From Halosimplex aquaticum (GTDB taxonomy: Archaea > Halobacteriota > Halobacteria > Halobacteriales > Haloarculaceae): DNA of 64,000 nt. The notes beneath the pieces are model-generated. The model ran no database searches, had not been told where the DNA came from, and saw nothing but the letters and a program-made list of their open reading frames with translations. Position numbers and translations under genes: made by a program. The stretch covers positions 124,001 to 188,000 of the forward strand of contig NZ_CP118158.1 in the NCBI RefSeq assembly GCF_028747785.1, read 5' to 3'. Of this stretch, positions 26,789 through 34,655 are shown one piece after another. Every line of letters begins with the position of its first letter. Position 1 is the first letter of the stretch.

Positions 26789-27511
26789 TCAGTCGCTCCC
26801 CTCGACCACCGGATTCCGCAGCGTCCCGACGCCCTCGTAGGTGATCTCGACGGTGTCGCCGGGTTCGACGGTGCCCGGATTGGCGGGGCTCCCGAACGCG
26901 ACGGCGTCGCCCGGCCGGAACGTGAACCGGCGGGAGAGGTAAGAGACGATCTCGTGGGGGTCGAACAGCATCAGTTCCGTGTTGGCGTCCTGCCGCTGTT
27001 CGCCGCCGACGAGCGTCTCCACGTCCAGTCCGGTGGGGTCAACGTCGGTCTCGATCCACGGCCCGAGCGGCGCGGAGGTGTCGAAGGCCTTCCGGGCGGT
27101 ACGGCCCTGCTGGTCGAGCGCGTCGACGTCGTTCATGACGGTGTATCCGCGGACGACGTCGGGCACCTCCTCGGGCGACACGTCGCGACACCGCTCGTCG
27201 ATCACGGCGACGAGTTCGCCCGCGTAGGTCAGTTCGTCGGTCCACTCGGGGTAGCGGACGGGGTCCTCGGGACCGACGAGCGCGGCGGGCGGTTTGATGA
27301 AGAAGTCCGGTTCCTCCGGGCGCTCGTAGTCCATCTGGTCGAGCGTCTCGGCGAAGTTGCGGCCGACGCAGTACAGCGCCGAGGGCGAGCAGGGATAGGT
27401 GAGGTCGCCGTCGCGGCCGACGACGTACTCGCCGTCGTCGGCGACGACCACGCCGTCCTCGTAGCGGCCCTCGACGACGCCGTCGGGCGTCTGCAAGCGG
27501 GCGAGTCGCAT
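26789..27511 (-). CDS. Fumarylacetoacetate hydrolase family protein
   Basis: A 240-residue member of the FAH superfamily, which contains hydratases, decarboxylases and C-C hydrolases acting on 2-keto acids with Mg2+. Family blocks are YCVGRNFAETLDQM, the metal-site region LTYAGELVAVIDERC, VVRGYTVMNDVDALDQQ and FRPGDAVAFGSPANP. The exact reaction cannot be read. It diverges, with 91 bases between starts, from a pectin methylesterase gene, so a role in uronate-derived keto acid metabolism is possible but unproven. Confidence 0.85.
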   Translation of the reverse strand: MRLARLQTPDGVVEGRYEDGVVVADDGEYVVGRDGDLTYPCSPSALYCVGRNFAETLDQMDYERPEEPDFFIKPPAALVGPEDPVRYPEWTDELTYAGELVAVIDERCRDVSPEEVPDVVRGYTVMNDVDALDQQGRTARKAFDTSAPLGPWIETDVDPTGLDVETLVGGEQRQDANTELMLFDPHEIVSYLSRRFTFRPGDAVAFGSPANPGTVEPGDTVEITYEGVGTLRNPVVEGSD

Positions 27512-27602
27512 GCGAGACCGTCGAACGGGGTCGCACGTATAGCTGCTGGACTGCGGCGTCGAGCCACAATCGTCATGTCCGCCCGCGGCCTCTCTCGGAG
27601 AC

Positions 27603-28514
27603 ATGCGCGACACCGCCGACTTCGTGGTCGACGCGACCGGCGACGGCGACTTCGAGACGGTGCAGGCGGCCGTCGACGCCGTGCCGGACTTCCGCGAGAA
27701 CGAGACGACGGTCTTCGTCGCCCCGGGGACGTACCGGGAGAAACTGGTCGTGCCGAGCACGAAGACGAACGTCACGCTCGTCGGCGGAGACGCCGCCGAG
27801 ACGGTGCTCACCTACGACGACTACAACGGCAGCGAGAACCGCTTCGGCGAGGAGATGGGCACGACCGAGTCGTCCAGTTGCTTCCTGTTCGGCGACGACT
27901 TCACCGTCCGGAACCTCACCGTCCGGAACGACGCGGGCCGCGTGGGACAGGCGGTCGCCGCCCGCGTCGACGGCGACCGGGCGGTCTTCGAGAACTGCCG
28001 GTTCGTCGGTAACCAGGACACCCTCTACGTCCACGGCGAGGACAGCCGCCAGTACTACCGCGACTGCTACGTCGAGGGGACGGTCGACTTCGTCTTCGGG
28101 TGGGCGACGGCCGTCTTCGACGACTGCGAGGTCGTCTGCAAGGGCGACAGCGGCTACGTGACCGCGGCCTCGACCCCCGAGGACGACGACTTCGGCCTCG
28201 TGTTCCGCGACTGCGAGGTCACCGGCGACGCGTCCGCCGAGTCGTTCTACCTCGGTCGGCCGTGGCGGCCCCACGCGCGGACCGTCTTTCTGAACACGTA
28301 CCTCGGCAGCCATATCCGGCCCGAGGGGTGGCACAACTGGGACGAACCCGCCAAGGAGGAGACCGCGTTCTACGCCGAGTACGAGAACAGCGGACCGGGG
28401 TTCACGCCCGACGAGCGCGTCGACTGGGCCCACCAGCTCGACGACGAGGCCGCCGAACGGTACGCGCTCGACCGGATCTTCGACGGTTGGGACCCGCTCG
28501 AACGGCTCGCGTAG
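27603..28514 (+). CDS. Pectin methylesterase
   Basis: A 303-residue right-handed beta-helix carbohydrate esterase of family CE8, which removes methyl groups from galacturonan. The catalytic set is intact: Gln and Asp in GNQDTLYV, the second Asp in GTVDFVFGWATAVFDD and Arg in YLGRPWRPHARTV. There is no signal peptide; the protein begins MRDTADFVVDATGDGDFET directly in the first strand. It would therefore be cytoplasmic unless exported another way, which is odd for an enzyme of polymeric substrates. No other pectin genes are seen except possibly the divergent FAH-family gene. Confidence 0.9.
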   Translation: MRDTADFVVDATGDGDFETVQAAVDAVPDFRENETTVFVAPGTYREKLVVPSTKTNVTLVGGDAAETVLTYDDYNGSENRFGEEMGTTESSSCFLFGDDFTVRNLTVRNDAGRVGQAVAARVDGDRAVFENCRFVGNQDTLYVHGEDSRQYYRDCYVEGTVDFVFGWATAVFDDCEVVCKGDSGYVTAASTPEDDDFGLVFRDCEVTGDASAESFYLGRPWRPHARTVFLNTYLGSHIRPEGWHNWDEPAKEETAFYAEYENSGPGFTPDERVDWAHQLDDEAAERYALDRIFDGWDPLERLA

Positions 28515-28551
28515 CTGTTCGTCTGCGCTCGGAGAGTACAGGCCACGCCGC

Positions 28552-30015
28552 TCACTCGTACTCCCAGAGCGAGAGCTGTCCGTCCCGCTCCTCCGGCGAT
28601 CGCCCGTCGGCCTCGTCGGCGGGTTCGTCGTCCGCGGCCGCGGCCTCATCGTTCGCAGCCTCGTCGTCGCCGGGCGTCCCGCTGTCGTCGGCCCAGTCCG
28701 CGAGCGTCCGACCTTCGTCGGCCTCGTCTACTTGCATCCCGTCTCCGTCGGATCCGTCGCCCACCGCCCCGTCTTCGGCGGACTCGTCCGCGAGCGCCCC
28801 GCTGTCGTCGTCCGCCGTCGCCGATTCGGCCGTCCCCTCGAACCCACCGAGGCTCGCCTGCTCGCCCTCGGTGAACGAGAGGTTCGAGACGCGGACGCCG
28901 AGCTTTCGGACGCGGTCGTCAGCGAACTCCTCCAGCAGGTCGAGCGCCGTCGATTCGAGGAGGTCGGCGTCCTCGACGGGACCGGGCAGCGACTCGGCGC
29001 GCGTGTTCACGTCGAACGGCGGCGTGACGACCTTGATCCCGATGGTGCGGTAGAGCGCGCCCTCCCGCTGGGCGCGCTCGGCTACGTCGGCGGCGAGGGC
29101 GCGAACCTTCGCCCGCTTCTCTTCGACGTCCTCGGTCGGATCGGTGAACGCCGACTCCCGCGAGAGGCTCTTGGGTTCGCCGACGGGGGTCACCTCGCGG
29201 GGGTCCTCGCCGCGGGCGAACCGCCGGACTTCCAGTCCGCGCTCGCCGAATCGCTCGCGGATGCGGTCGGGGTCCGACGCCGCCAGGTCTCCGGCCGTCT
29301 CGATGCCCATGTCCCGCAACTCGCGGGCGGTGACCGGGCCGACGTTGTGGATCTCCGCCACGTCCATCGGCGCGAGGAACTCCCGCACTTCGCCGGGTTC
29401 GACGACGACCAGTCCCTCGGGTTTGTCGTAGTCGCTGGCGATCTTCGCGGCGCTCATCGTCGGCGCGACGCCGACGCTCGCGACGACGCCCACTTCCTCG
29501 CGAACGCGCTCGCTGAGGTCGCGGGCGAACGCCGTGACGCTCTGGAGGTCCGCTTCTTCGGCCGCCTCGCCGTCCCACGCGACCCGGTCGGTCACGTCGA
29601 GGTACGCCTCGTCGATGCTGACCTCGCGGACCACGTCGGCGCTCTCGTGGAGGATCGCCTTCACGTCCGCGGCGACCTCGTTGTAGTAGTCCAGGTCGAC
29701 CGGCCGGTAGAAGCCCGCTTCCTCGACGTCGAGGTCGGGGTCTTTCGCGGCCTCGACCTTCCGGGGCAGGCGCTCCAGCGCCTCGGAGATCGCCATCGCG
29801 CTCTCGACGCCGAACTCGCGGGCCTCGTAGCTCGCGGTGGCGACGGCGCCGTGGGGTTCGTCGGACTCGTAGCCCATCCCGACGACGAGCGGCTGGCCGC
29901 GCAGCGCGGGCTCGCGCAGTCGCTCGCAGGCGGCGTAGAAACAGTCCATGTCGACGTGGCAGACGACCTGATCGGGCGTCGGTGCGCTCCCGAGCCGTCC
30001 GAGGTCGCCGCTCAC
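28552..30015 (-). CDS. dinB: DNA polymerase IV (Y family, DinB)
   Basis: A 487-residue translesion polymerase. Palm motifs are complete: HVDMDCFYAACE (first metal ligand) and SIDEAYLDVT (catalytic Asp-Glu). The thumb HhH region is IHNVGPVTARELRDMG and the little finger follows. The last 110 residues are a haloarchaeal acidic tail ending QLSLWEYE, which fits a C-terminal PCNA-interacting peptide. The start is GTG 30015. It lies only 3 kb from the PolB2-like cassette, so two lesion-bypass candidates are clustered here. Confidence 0.93.
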   Translation of the reverse strand: MSGDLGRLGSAPTPDQVVCHVDMDCFYAACERLREPALRGQPLVVGMGYESDEPHGAVATASYEAREFGVESAMAISEALERLPRKVEAAKDPDLDVEEAGFYRPVDLDYYNEVAADVKAILHESADVVREVSIDEAYLDVTDRVAWDGEAAEEADLQSVTAFARDLSERVREEVGVVASVGVAPTMSAAKIASDYDKPEGLVVVEPGEVREFLAPMDVAEIHNVGPVTARELRDMGIETAGDLAASDPDRIRERFGERGLEVRRFARGEDPREVTPVGEPKSLSRESAFTDPTEDVEEKRAKVRALAADVAERAQREGALYRTIGIKVVTPPFDVNTRAESLPGPVEDADLLESTALDLLEEFADDRVRKLGVRVSNLSFTEGEQASLGGFEGTAESATADDDSGALADESAEDGAVGDGSDGDGMQVDEADEGRTLADWADDSGTPGDDEAANDEAAAADDEPADEADGRSPEERDGQLSLWEYE

Positions 30016-30157
30016 GGGTGCGCCCCCGCTGCCGGATTTCGCCGCCGCGCCCTACCCGCGCGCTCGGTCGCGTCCATCTGCTCGTTCGCCCCTCTAGCTC
30101 GGGTCGTGAAGAACCCCTCGGCGCGGCGGCGGCGCCAACTCGTCCCGGTCTCCGGGG

Positions 30158-30865
30158 TCATCCGCCGGTCGGCGTCGCCGTGGGGGTGTCCGCGCTCGTC
30201 GGCGTCCCGGTCGTCGGTCCTGCGGGCGTCGCGGTCGCAGTCCCGCTCGTTTCGGTCCCGTTCGTCGCGGTGCCCGTCGGCGCGGTCGTACCGTTGGGGA
30301 CTGGCGTCACGGTGCTGTTTCCGGGCGTTCCCGTCGGTATGCTCGTTCCGTTCGGTCCCGCTGCGGGCGTCGGCGTCACCGTGGCGCTCGGCGTCACGGT
30401 CGGCGTCGGCGTAACCGTCGGGGTCGCCGTGGGCGTCGGACTCGGCGTCGGCGCCGCCGGTCTGCGATCGAGGACGAGCCGGCCCCCGTTCGACCCGTTC
30501 CAGACGATCGCGAGCGCCTCGTAGGTGGCGCCGGAAACCCGGCACGACGCGCCGCGGGTCACGTTCGAGACCGGCGTCGCGCAGGCCTCGCCGTCGGTCC
30601 CCGCGAAGTTGCCGAGCCTGCCCCGCCGGTCCGAGACGACGTAGACGTGTGAACCGTTGAGTCGGTCGCCGCCGTAGTGCGTGACGAGCACGTCCGTCCC
30701 GTTGGTCTCGAAGACGAAACTCGCCCGCGGCCGGTCGGCGTCCGCGCTCCCGGCCCCGCCCGACAGCGAAGTGACGACCGACATCGCCAGCAACACCGCG
30801 GCCGCGGCCATGAGGATCAGCAGCGTCTGCTCGGAGATGCCGCGGTCGCCCCAGCGTCTGTTCAC
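30158..30865 (-). CDS. Type IV pilin-like surface protein with Pro/Thr-rich stalk
   Basis: A 235-residue protein starting at GTG 30865. The N-terminus has GDRGISEQTLLILMAAAA, a short basic leader followed by the hydrophobic helix of archaeal type IV pilin-like precursors. The middle domain (about residues 45-125) has two Cys and Asn-glycosylation sequons. The last 100 residues are a Pro/Thr-rich repeat (TPT, TVTP, NGT units), probably glycosylated. It would be a surface-displayed pseudopilin. It lies upstream of dinB on the same strand with 142 bases between them. Confidence 0.65.
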   Translation of the reverse strand: MNRRWGDRGISEQTLLILMAAAAVLLAMSVVTSLSGGAGSADADRPRASFVFETNGTDVLVTHYGGDRLNGSHVYVVSDRRGRLGNFAGTDGEACATPVSNVTRGASCRVSGATYEALAIVWNGSNGGRLVLDRRPAAPTPSPTPTATPTVTPTPTVTPSATVTPTPAAGPNGTSIPTGTPGNSTVTPVPNGTTAPTGTATNGTETSGTATATPAGPTTGTPTSADTPTATPTGG

Positions 30866-31096
30866 GGGTCGTCTTTCCGGTCCTCCACAATAGAGTTACT
30901 GCCCGACGAGCGCGAGCGAGTACCCGGTCGAGAGGCGCGATATCCGTCGCTCCGGACGAAGACTGTCGATAAAACCTCGAGGCGCGACGGGGTGGCCAGG
31001 GCCCGTCGCAGTCGCACGCTGATTCGTGCACGGTGCCAATGTTCCGGGAGTTCACGACGCTGGTTCACGTCGGGAGCCCCGTATGGCTCCACCTGT

Positions 31097-31109
31097 GTGT
31101 TAGTAACAC
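31097..31109. repeat. Palindrome after the small-protein operon
   Basis: GTGTTA-G-TAACAC is a perfect 6-bp inverted repeat, seven bases past the stop of the last small gene. It could form a weak terminator hairpin or be a protein site. It sits between the operon end and the pilin-like gene. Confidence 0.35.
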
Positions 31110-31115
31110 GCACAC

Positions 31116-31319
31116 TTAGTCCTTCCCCCTGCGGTGAGGTTCGCAGGGGTCGGGGCCGCGCCGTCGGTCGACCAGTTCCTCCGCGTGGTAGGACTCGCGG
31201 CAGGTCCGACAGTAGGCGCTGGGCGCCCTCTCGGCGGGATTCAGCGCCGTGTGACCCTTCGGACAGGCCACTCGGTACGGGTCCGAGAGCAACTCGCGTA
31301 GGTCCTCAGGGGCCACCAT
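31116..31319 (-). CDS. Small Cys-rich protein, third gene of a coupled trio
   Basis: A 67-residue protein beginning MVAPEDLRELLSDPYRV. It has Cys and His in VACPKGHTAL and YCRTCRESYH, a probable zinc ribbon, and a basic tail. Its ATG lies inside the end of the previous gene (14-base overlap), so translation is probably coupled. Function unknown. Confidence 0.7.
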   Translation of the reverse strand: MVAPEDLRELLSDPYRVACPKGHTALNPAERAPSAYCRTCRESYHAEELVDRRRGPDPCEPHRRGKD

Positions 31320-31473
31320 CGATCGTCCCCGCGAGCGCTCCCGTCAGTTCGTGGTCGCCGATACAGCCACAGCGCGGGCACGGCACCGCGCCCGCGCTCG
31401 CGACGCCGAACTCGAACCCGCAGCCGTGACACCGATACACCACCCGCGACCCGGCCTTGCCCGCGTCAGTCAT
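31306..31473 (-). CDS. Small zinc-ribbon protein, second gene of a coupled trio
   Basis: A 55-residue protein beginning MTDAGKAGSRVVYRCHGCGF. Two CxxC pairs (CHGC and CPRC) make a rubredoxin-like zinc ribbon. The ATG overlaps the stop of the first gene (ATGA at 31470-31473), and the 3' end overlaps the next start. Function unknown; it is linked to the PolB2-like cassette by a shared promoter element. Confidence 0.7.
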   Translation of the reverse strand: MTDAGKAGSRVVYRCHGCGFEFGVASAGAVPCPRCGCIGDHELTGALAGTIDGGP

Positions 31474-31727
31474 CTCGCGCCCTCCCGACCGCCGTTCCGG
31501 TCGCCGGTCTCGGCGATCCGCTGGCAGTACGCCGCGGCGGCGTCGGCCGCCGTTTCGCCGCGCCCCTCCGCGGCGACGCCGGCCTGGGTCGCGCGCCAGC
31601 CGTCGCCGCACTCCTCGAGGACGATGGTCGCCCAGCGCCGTCGGCCCCGCGAGGCCTCCGCACCCAGTTCCTCCGAGTCCGATACCACTCCGCCGCGCGG
31701 CGAGTCGTTCGCCGCGTATTCGCTCAC
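31470..31727 (-). CDS. Small protein, first gene of a coupled trio
   Basis: About 85 residues from GTG 31727 (VSEYAANDSPRGG). A strong Shine-Dalgarno-like GGAGGTG sits just upstream, which is unusual here and decides the start. The core RRWATIVLEECGDGWRATQA followed by the Ala-rich helix ADAAAAYCQRI resembles small HicB-like or dsRNA-binding-like folds, but no family was firmly recognised. The 21-bp element shared with the PolB2-like cassette lies 49 bases upstream. Confidence 0.65.
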   Translation of the reverse strand: MSEYAANDSPRGGVVSDSEELGAEASRGRRRWATIVLEECGDGWRATQAGVAAEGRGETAADAAAAYCQRIAETGDRNGGREGAR

Positions 31728-31775
31728 TGGCACACCTCCGACCAGCGACCCCGGTACAAAAGCCGTTAGCCGCGT

Positions 31776-31796
31776 CCCCGGAGCGGAAGTGAAAGT
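31776..31796 (-). promoter_or_regulatory. Shared 21-bp promoter element, copy 1
   Basis: The plus strand reads C followed by CCCGGAGCGGAAGTGAAAGT. The same 21 bases occur at 35420-35440 before the PolB2-like cassette. On the transcribed strand it reads ACTTTCACTTCC..., followed after 13 bases by a TATA-like CTTTTGTA at 31755-31762, about 30 bases from the GTG at 31727. A related GTGAAAGT also lies at 31851-31858, near a TATAAT at 31831-31836. Confidence 0.75.
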
Positions 31797-31941
31797 GGTC
31801 TCGCGGCGGAAATCCCCGCCACGTCCTGCGATTATAGGGGGTCGAACGGCCGTGAAAGTAGTCGGACGGAATGCGGTACGTACGTGGAGAAAGAGCGGTG
31901 AGAACGCGGCCGGCACCACGCGGAGCGCTCGCCGGCGGCGC

Positions 31942-34332
31942 TCACTCGAAGGCCGACAGCGAGAGGTCGCGGCCGTCGCGGAGGTACCGGCGGATCCGCC
32001 CGCGGTCCCACCCGAGCGGCGAGACGACGCTCTCGGCCGCTCGGACGAGCCGCTCGCGGTAGAAGTCGACGTCGTAGTCGCTCACGTCCTCGAAGGGGAG
32101 CCGAGCGCGGTCGGCGCCTCGCTTCTGGTCGTCGACGACGACGTACTCGACGCTCGTCCCCGGCGGCCGTTCCAACCCACGGTCGGCGGCGCGCTCCAGC
32201 GCCGCCACGGTCCGGGTCCGCCGACCGTACGCCTCGACGGACTTCGAGACGCGCTGGCGGATCACCAGGTCCTCGGGGTCGACCGCGCCGCGCTCCAGCC
32301 GGGCGATTTCGCGGGCGAGGCGGTCGCAGACGGCCTCGGCCGACCTGTCGGCGTCGAGCGTCCGGATCAGGTCGCGCTGCACGTCGGCGACGAACGGCGG
32401 CGTCGAGCGCTGGCGCGTCTCGATCCCGCGGAACTTGAACGCCTCGCCCGTCTCGGGATCGGTTCCGGCCTTCCGCCCGAAGTACTTCGTCAGCGCGCCC
32501 GCCCGCGAGTCGCGCATCGGGGCGAAACATATCCAGTCGAAGCGCGCCTCGACCTCCAGCGGGATCTCGGCGTCCTCCGGCGTCGCGTCGGCGTCGACTT
32601 CGGCGACGACCTCCTCGATCGGGACCGGATCGTCGGCCTCGCGGCTCGCGGGTCGCTCCGCGCGAGGCGGCTCCGCCGCCTCGACTTCGCGGCGCGAAGC
32701 GCCGCGCACTCCCCGCTCGCAATTCCGAGGCGCTCCCTCCGGTCGCGCCTCGCGCTGCACCCAGAGGCTGTCGACGATCCCGTGGACGACGCGCCAGCCG
32801 GCGGCCTCCAGTTGCTCCTTGGCGTCGAGGACGATCTCCCGGGCGTAGGCGTTGATCGCCTCGTGGCACTCGATTCGGCCGAACTTCGCGTTCCGGTAGC
32901 CCTGGTAGCCGAAACAGGAGACGAGCACCCACTTGAGCGCGTCCACCCGCCCCTCCAGCGCGGCGATGCGCTCGGCGAGCGGGGAGCCCTCGTCGGGTTC
33001 GGCGTAGGTCGCCTGGTAGTCGCCGCCCCCGACGGCCGCGAGCGTCTCGGCGTCCGCCCGCTCGCGCAGGTCCGCGAGTTCGGCCTTGAAATCGGCGCGG
33101 TCGTCGATGAGGCCGCCGAGCACGTCGGCGATGAACCCCTGGCTGTCGCAGACGCTGTAACCCAGCCAGGGCACGTCCTCGCGGTCGCAGCAGTCGCAGC
33201 CGACCGTCTCCGGGCTGACGTTGCACTCGCGCATGATGTTGGGGTACAGCGACGCGAAGTCGACCTCGACGACGTCCTCGTACGGGCCGGGGTCGGGCGC
33301 GAACGTGAACCCGCCGCGGTCGGCGTCGTGGAGCCGCCGGACCGGTTTGAACGCCTCCGGTTCCCACTTGTTCCACGGCGCGAGCACATCCCGCTCGCGG
33401 GCCTCGCGGATCTCGATAGACGTGAGTATCGTGCCGATAGACCCCCTCGCGGTCTCCTGGAGCGGCCGCCACGAGCGCCCGACGAGGTCGAGCAGCCCCG
33501 GCAGCCCGCACTTCCCGAACAGGAAGGTGTTCGACCGGTCGACGACCGCCCGGCCGGGGACCGCGTAGCGGGCCGGCGAGTGGCCGACCTGGCCGTAGCT
33601 CTCGTACGTGCTCGCGCCGGCGAGCCGCTCGTACCCGTGGGCTCGCCCCAGCCGGAAGTCGTCGAGACCGACCTCCGCGGCCCGGTCGTGACACCGGGGG
33701 ATCAGCTCCGCAGTCGAACAGACCAGCACGTCCGGATCGACGGTGTCGAGCCGCTCTCGCAGGGCGTCGAGGACCGTCCGGTCGATCGCCCGGCGCGAAT
33801 CGGCCGCAGCGCTGGCCGCGGCGCCCGCCGTCCGGGCGTCGACTAGTCGCTCGCCGTCGACCCGGAGCGCGGTCAGATCGTCCTCCGCGAGCGCCCGCTC
33901 GGGGATCGACAGATCGAGGCGGCGCAGTTCCCGGTCGGGCACGGGCGAGGTGTCGGTGTCCACGCAGTAGCGAAAGCCCGGCGCCAGGTCCACGTCGTAG
34001 AGCCTGACTTTCCCGGGCGCGTAGTCGACCGCGTACTGGGAGAGGATCTCGTGGGCGAGCGTCCGTACCTCGTCTACGCGGGCGAGGTCGACCCGCAGGA
34101 CCGGCTTCCGCTCGTCGGCGTCGAGGGAGAGATAGCGGCGCTCGGTTCCCGTCGCGACGACTTTCGGATCGGACGAGAGCGCTTCGGCGAGGTCCGTGCG
34201 GGCGGGATCCGGCGCCTCGACGTACAGCGACGGCGCGTAGTCGTCGTTCACCCGCGTCTCCACCCCGTCGGCGGTCGCGTGCCACTCGCGGACCGACCCG
34301 TCCGACCGGAACTCCGGGGCGAGCAGCGACAT
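31942..34332 (-). CDS. Family B DNA polymerase, PolB2-like, with degenerate active site and palindromic insertion
   Basis: A 796-residue type B polymerase. Palm motif A is intact (VDFASLYPNIM), as is motif B (KWVLVSCFGYQGYRNAKFG). Motif C reads HGIVDSLW instead of YGDTDS. The second Asp, the metal ligand in well-studied enzymes, is kept; the first is lost. No clear DxE of exonuclease motif I is seen in the N-terminal third, so proofreading is probably absent. Right after motif C an Arg/Glu/Ala-rich stretch of about 40 residues is encoded by back-to-back palindromes (32663-32752). The ATG overlaps the stop of the 107-residue gene (ATGA). Context and motifs suggest a low-fidelity, lesion-bypass role. 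Confidence 0.85.
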   Translation of the reverse strand: MSLLAPEFRSDGSVREWHATADGVETRVNDDYAPSLYVEAPDPARTDLAEALSSDPKVVATGTERRYLSLDADERKPVLRVDLARVDEVRTLAHEILSQYAVDYAPGKVRLYDVDLAPGFRYCVDTDTSPVPDRELRRLDLSIPERALAEDDLTALRVDGERLVDARTAGAAASAAADSRRAIDRTVLDALRERLDTVDPDVLVCSTAELIPRCHDRAAEVGLDDFRLGRAHGYERLAGASTYESYGQVGHSPARYAVPGRAVVDRSNTFLFGKCGLPGLLDLVGRSWRPLQETARGSIGTILTSIEIREARERDVLAPWNKWEPEAFKPVRRLHDADRGGFTFAPDPGPYEDVVEVDFASLYPNIMRECNVSPETVGCDCCDREDVPWLGYSVCDSQGFIADVLGGLIDDRADFKAELADLRERADAETLAAVGGGDYQATYAEPDEGSPLAERIAALEGRVDALKWVLVSCFGYQGYRNAKFGRIECHEAINAYAREIVLDAKEQLEAAGWRVVHGIVDSLWVQREARPEGAPRNCERGVRGASRREVEAAEPPRAERPASREADDPVPIEEVVAEVDADATPEDAEIPLEVEARFDWICFAPMRDSRAGALTKYFGRKAGTDPETGEAFKFRGIETRQRSTPPFVADVQRDLIRTLDADRSAEAVCDRLAREIARLERGAVDPEDLVIRQRVSKSVEAYGRRTRTVAALERAADRGLERPPGTSVEYVVVDDQKRGADRARLPFEDVSDYDVDFYRERLVRAAESVVSPLGWDRGRIRRYLRDGRDLSLSAFE
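32663..32752. repeat. Palindromic insertion inside the PolB2-like gene
   Basis: Three perfect inverted repeats lie in a row: 32663-32683 (9-bp stem, loop TCC), 32688-32706 (8-bp stem, loop GAA) and 32726-32752 (8-bp stem, 11-base loop). They are in frame with the polymerase and encode an Arg/Glu/Ala-rich segment directly after motif C. The style matches the intergenic hairpin train at 1758-1931. Confidence 0.7.
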
Positions 34333-34655
34333 CAGTCGCGTCCCGACCGCTCCGCGGTGAATCCGCCGTCGGCGCTCTCGTCTCCGCGCCCGGTCTCGTC
34401 CCCGCTCTCGCTCTCGTCCACCCGCTCGCGCAGCTCCCGGAGTTCGCGCTCCTGGGCGAGCAGGACCGACAGCAGGAAGGCGAACTCGGGGTCGGTCCCG
34501 TTGGCGTAGCCCGCGGCGTCGGCGTGGCCGCGGGCCCGCTCGAACAGCCGGTCGAAGTCGTCCTGATGCCGCCGGCGCAGCCCCCGGCGGAAGGGGCGCC
34601 AGTCGTCTTCCAGCCGCCGGAGGAAGTCGCGATAGGTCGGGTTGGTCCGGCCCAT
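34332..34655 (-). CDS. PolB2-cassette accessory protein
   Basis: A 107-residue protein starting MGRTNPTYRDFLRRLEDDW. The first 85 residues are basic and helical (RRHQDDFDRLFERARGHADA); the tail is acidic and disordered. Its ATG overlaps the stop of the RecA-fold gene, and its stop overlaps the polymerase ATG, so all three are translationally coupled. A partner that bridges the RecA-like protein and polymerase is a reasonable inference. No known domain was recognised. Confidence 0.75.
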   Translation of the reverse strand: MGRTNPTYRDFLRRLEDDWRPFRRGLRRRHQDDFDRLFERARGHADAAGYANGTDPEFAFLLSVLLAQERELRELRERVDESESGDETGRGDESADGGFTAERSGRD

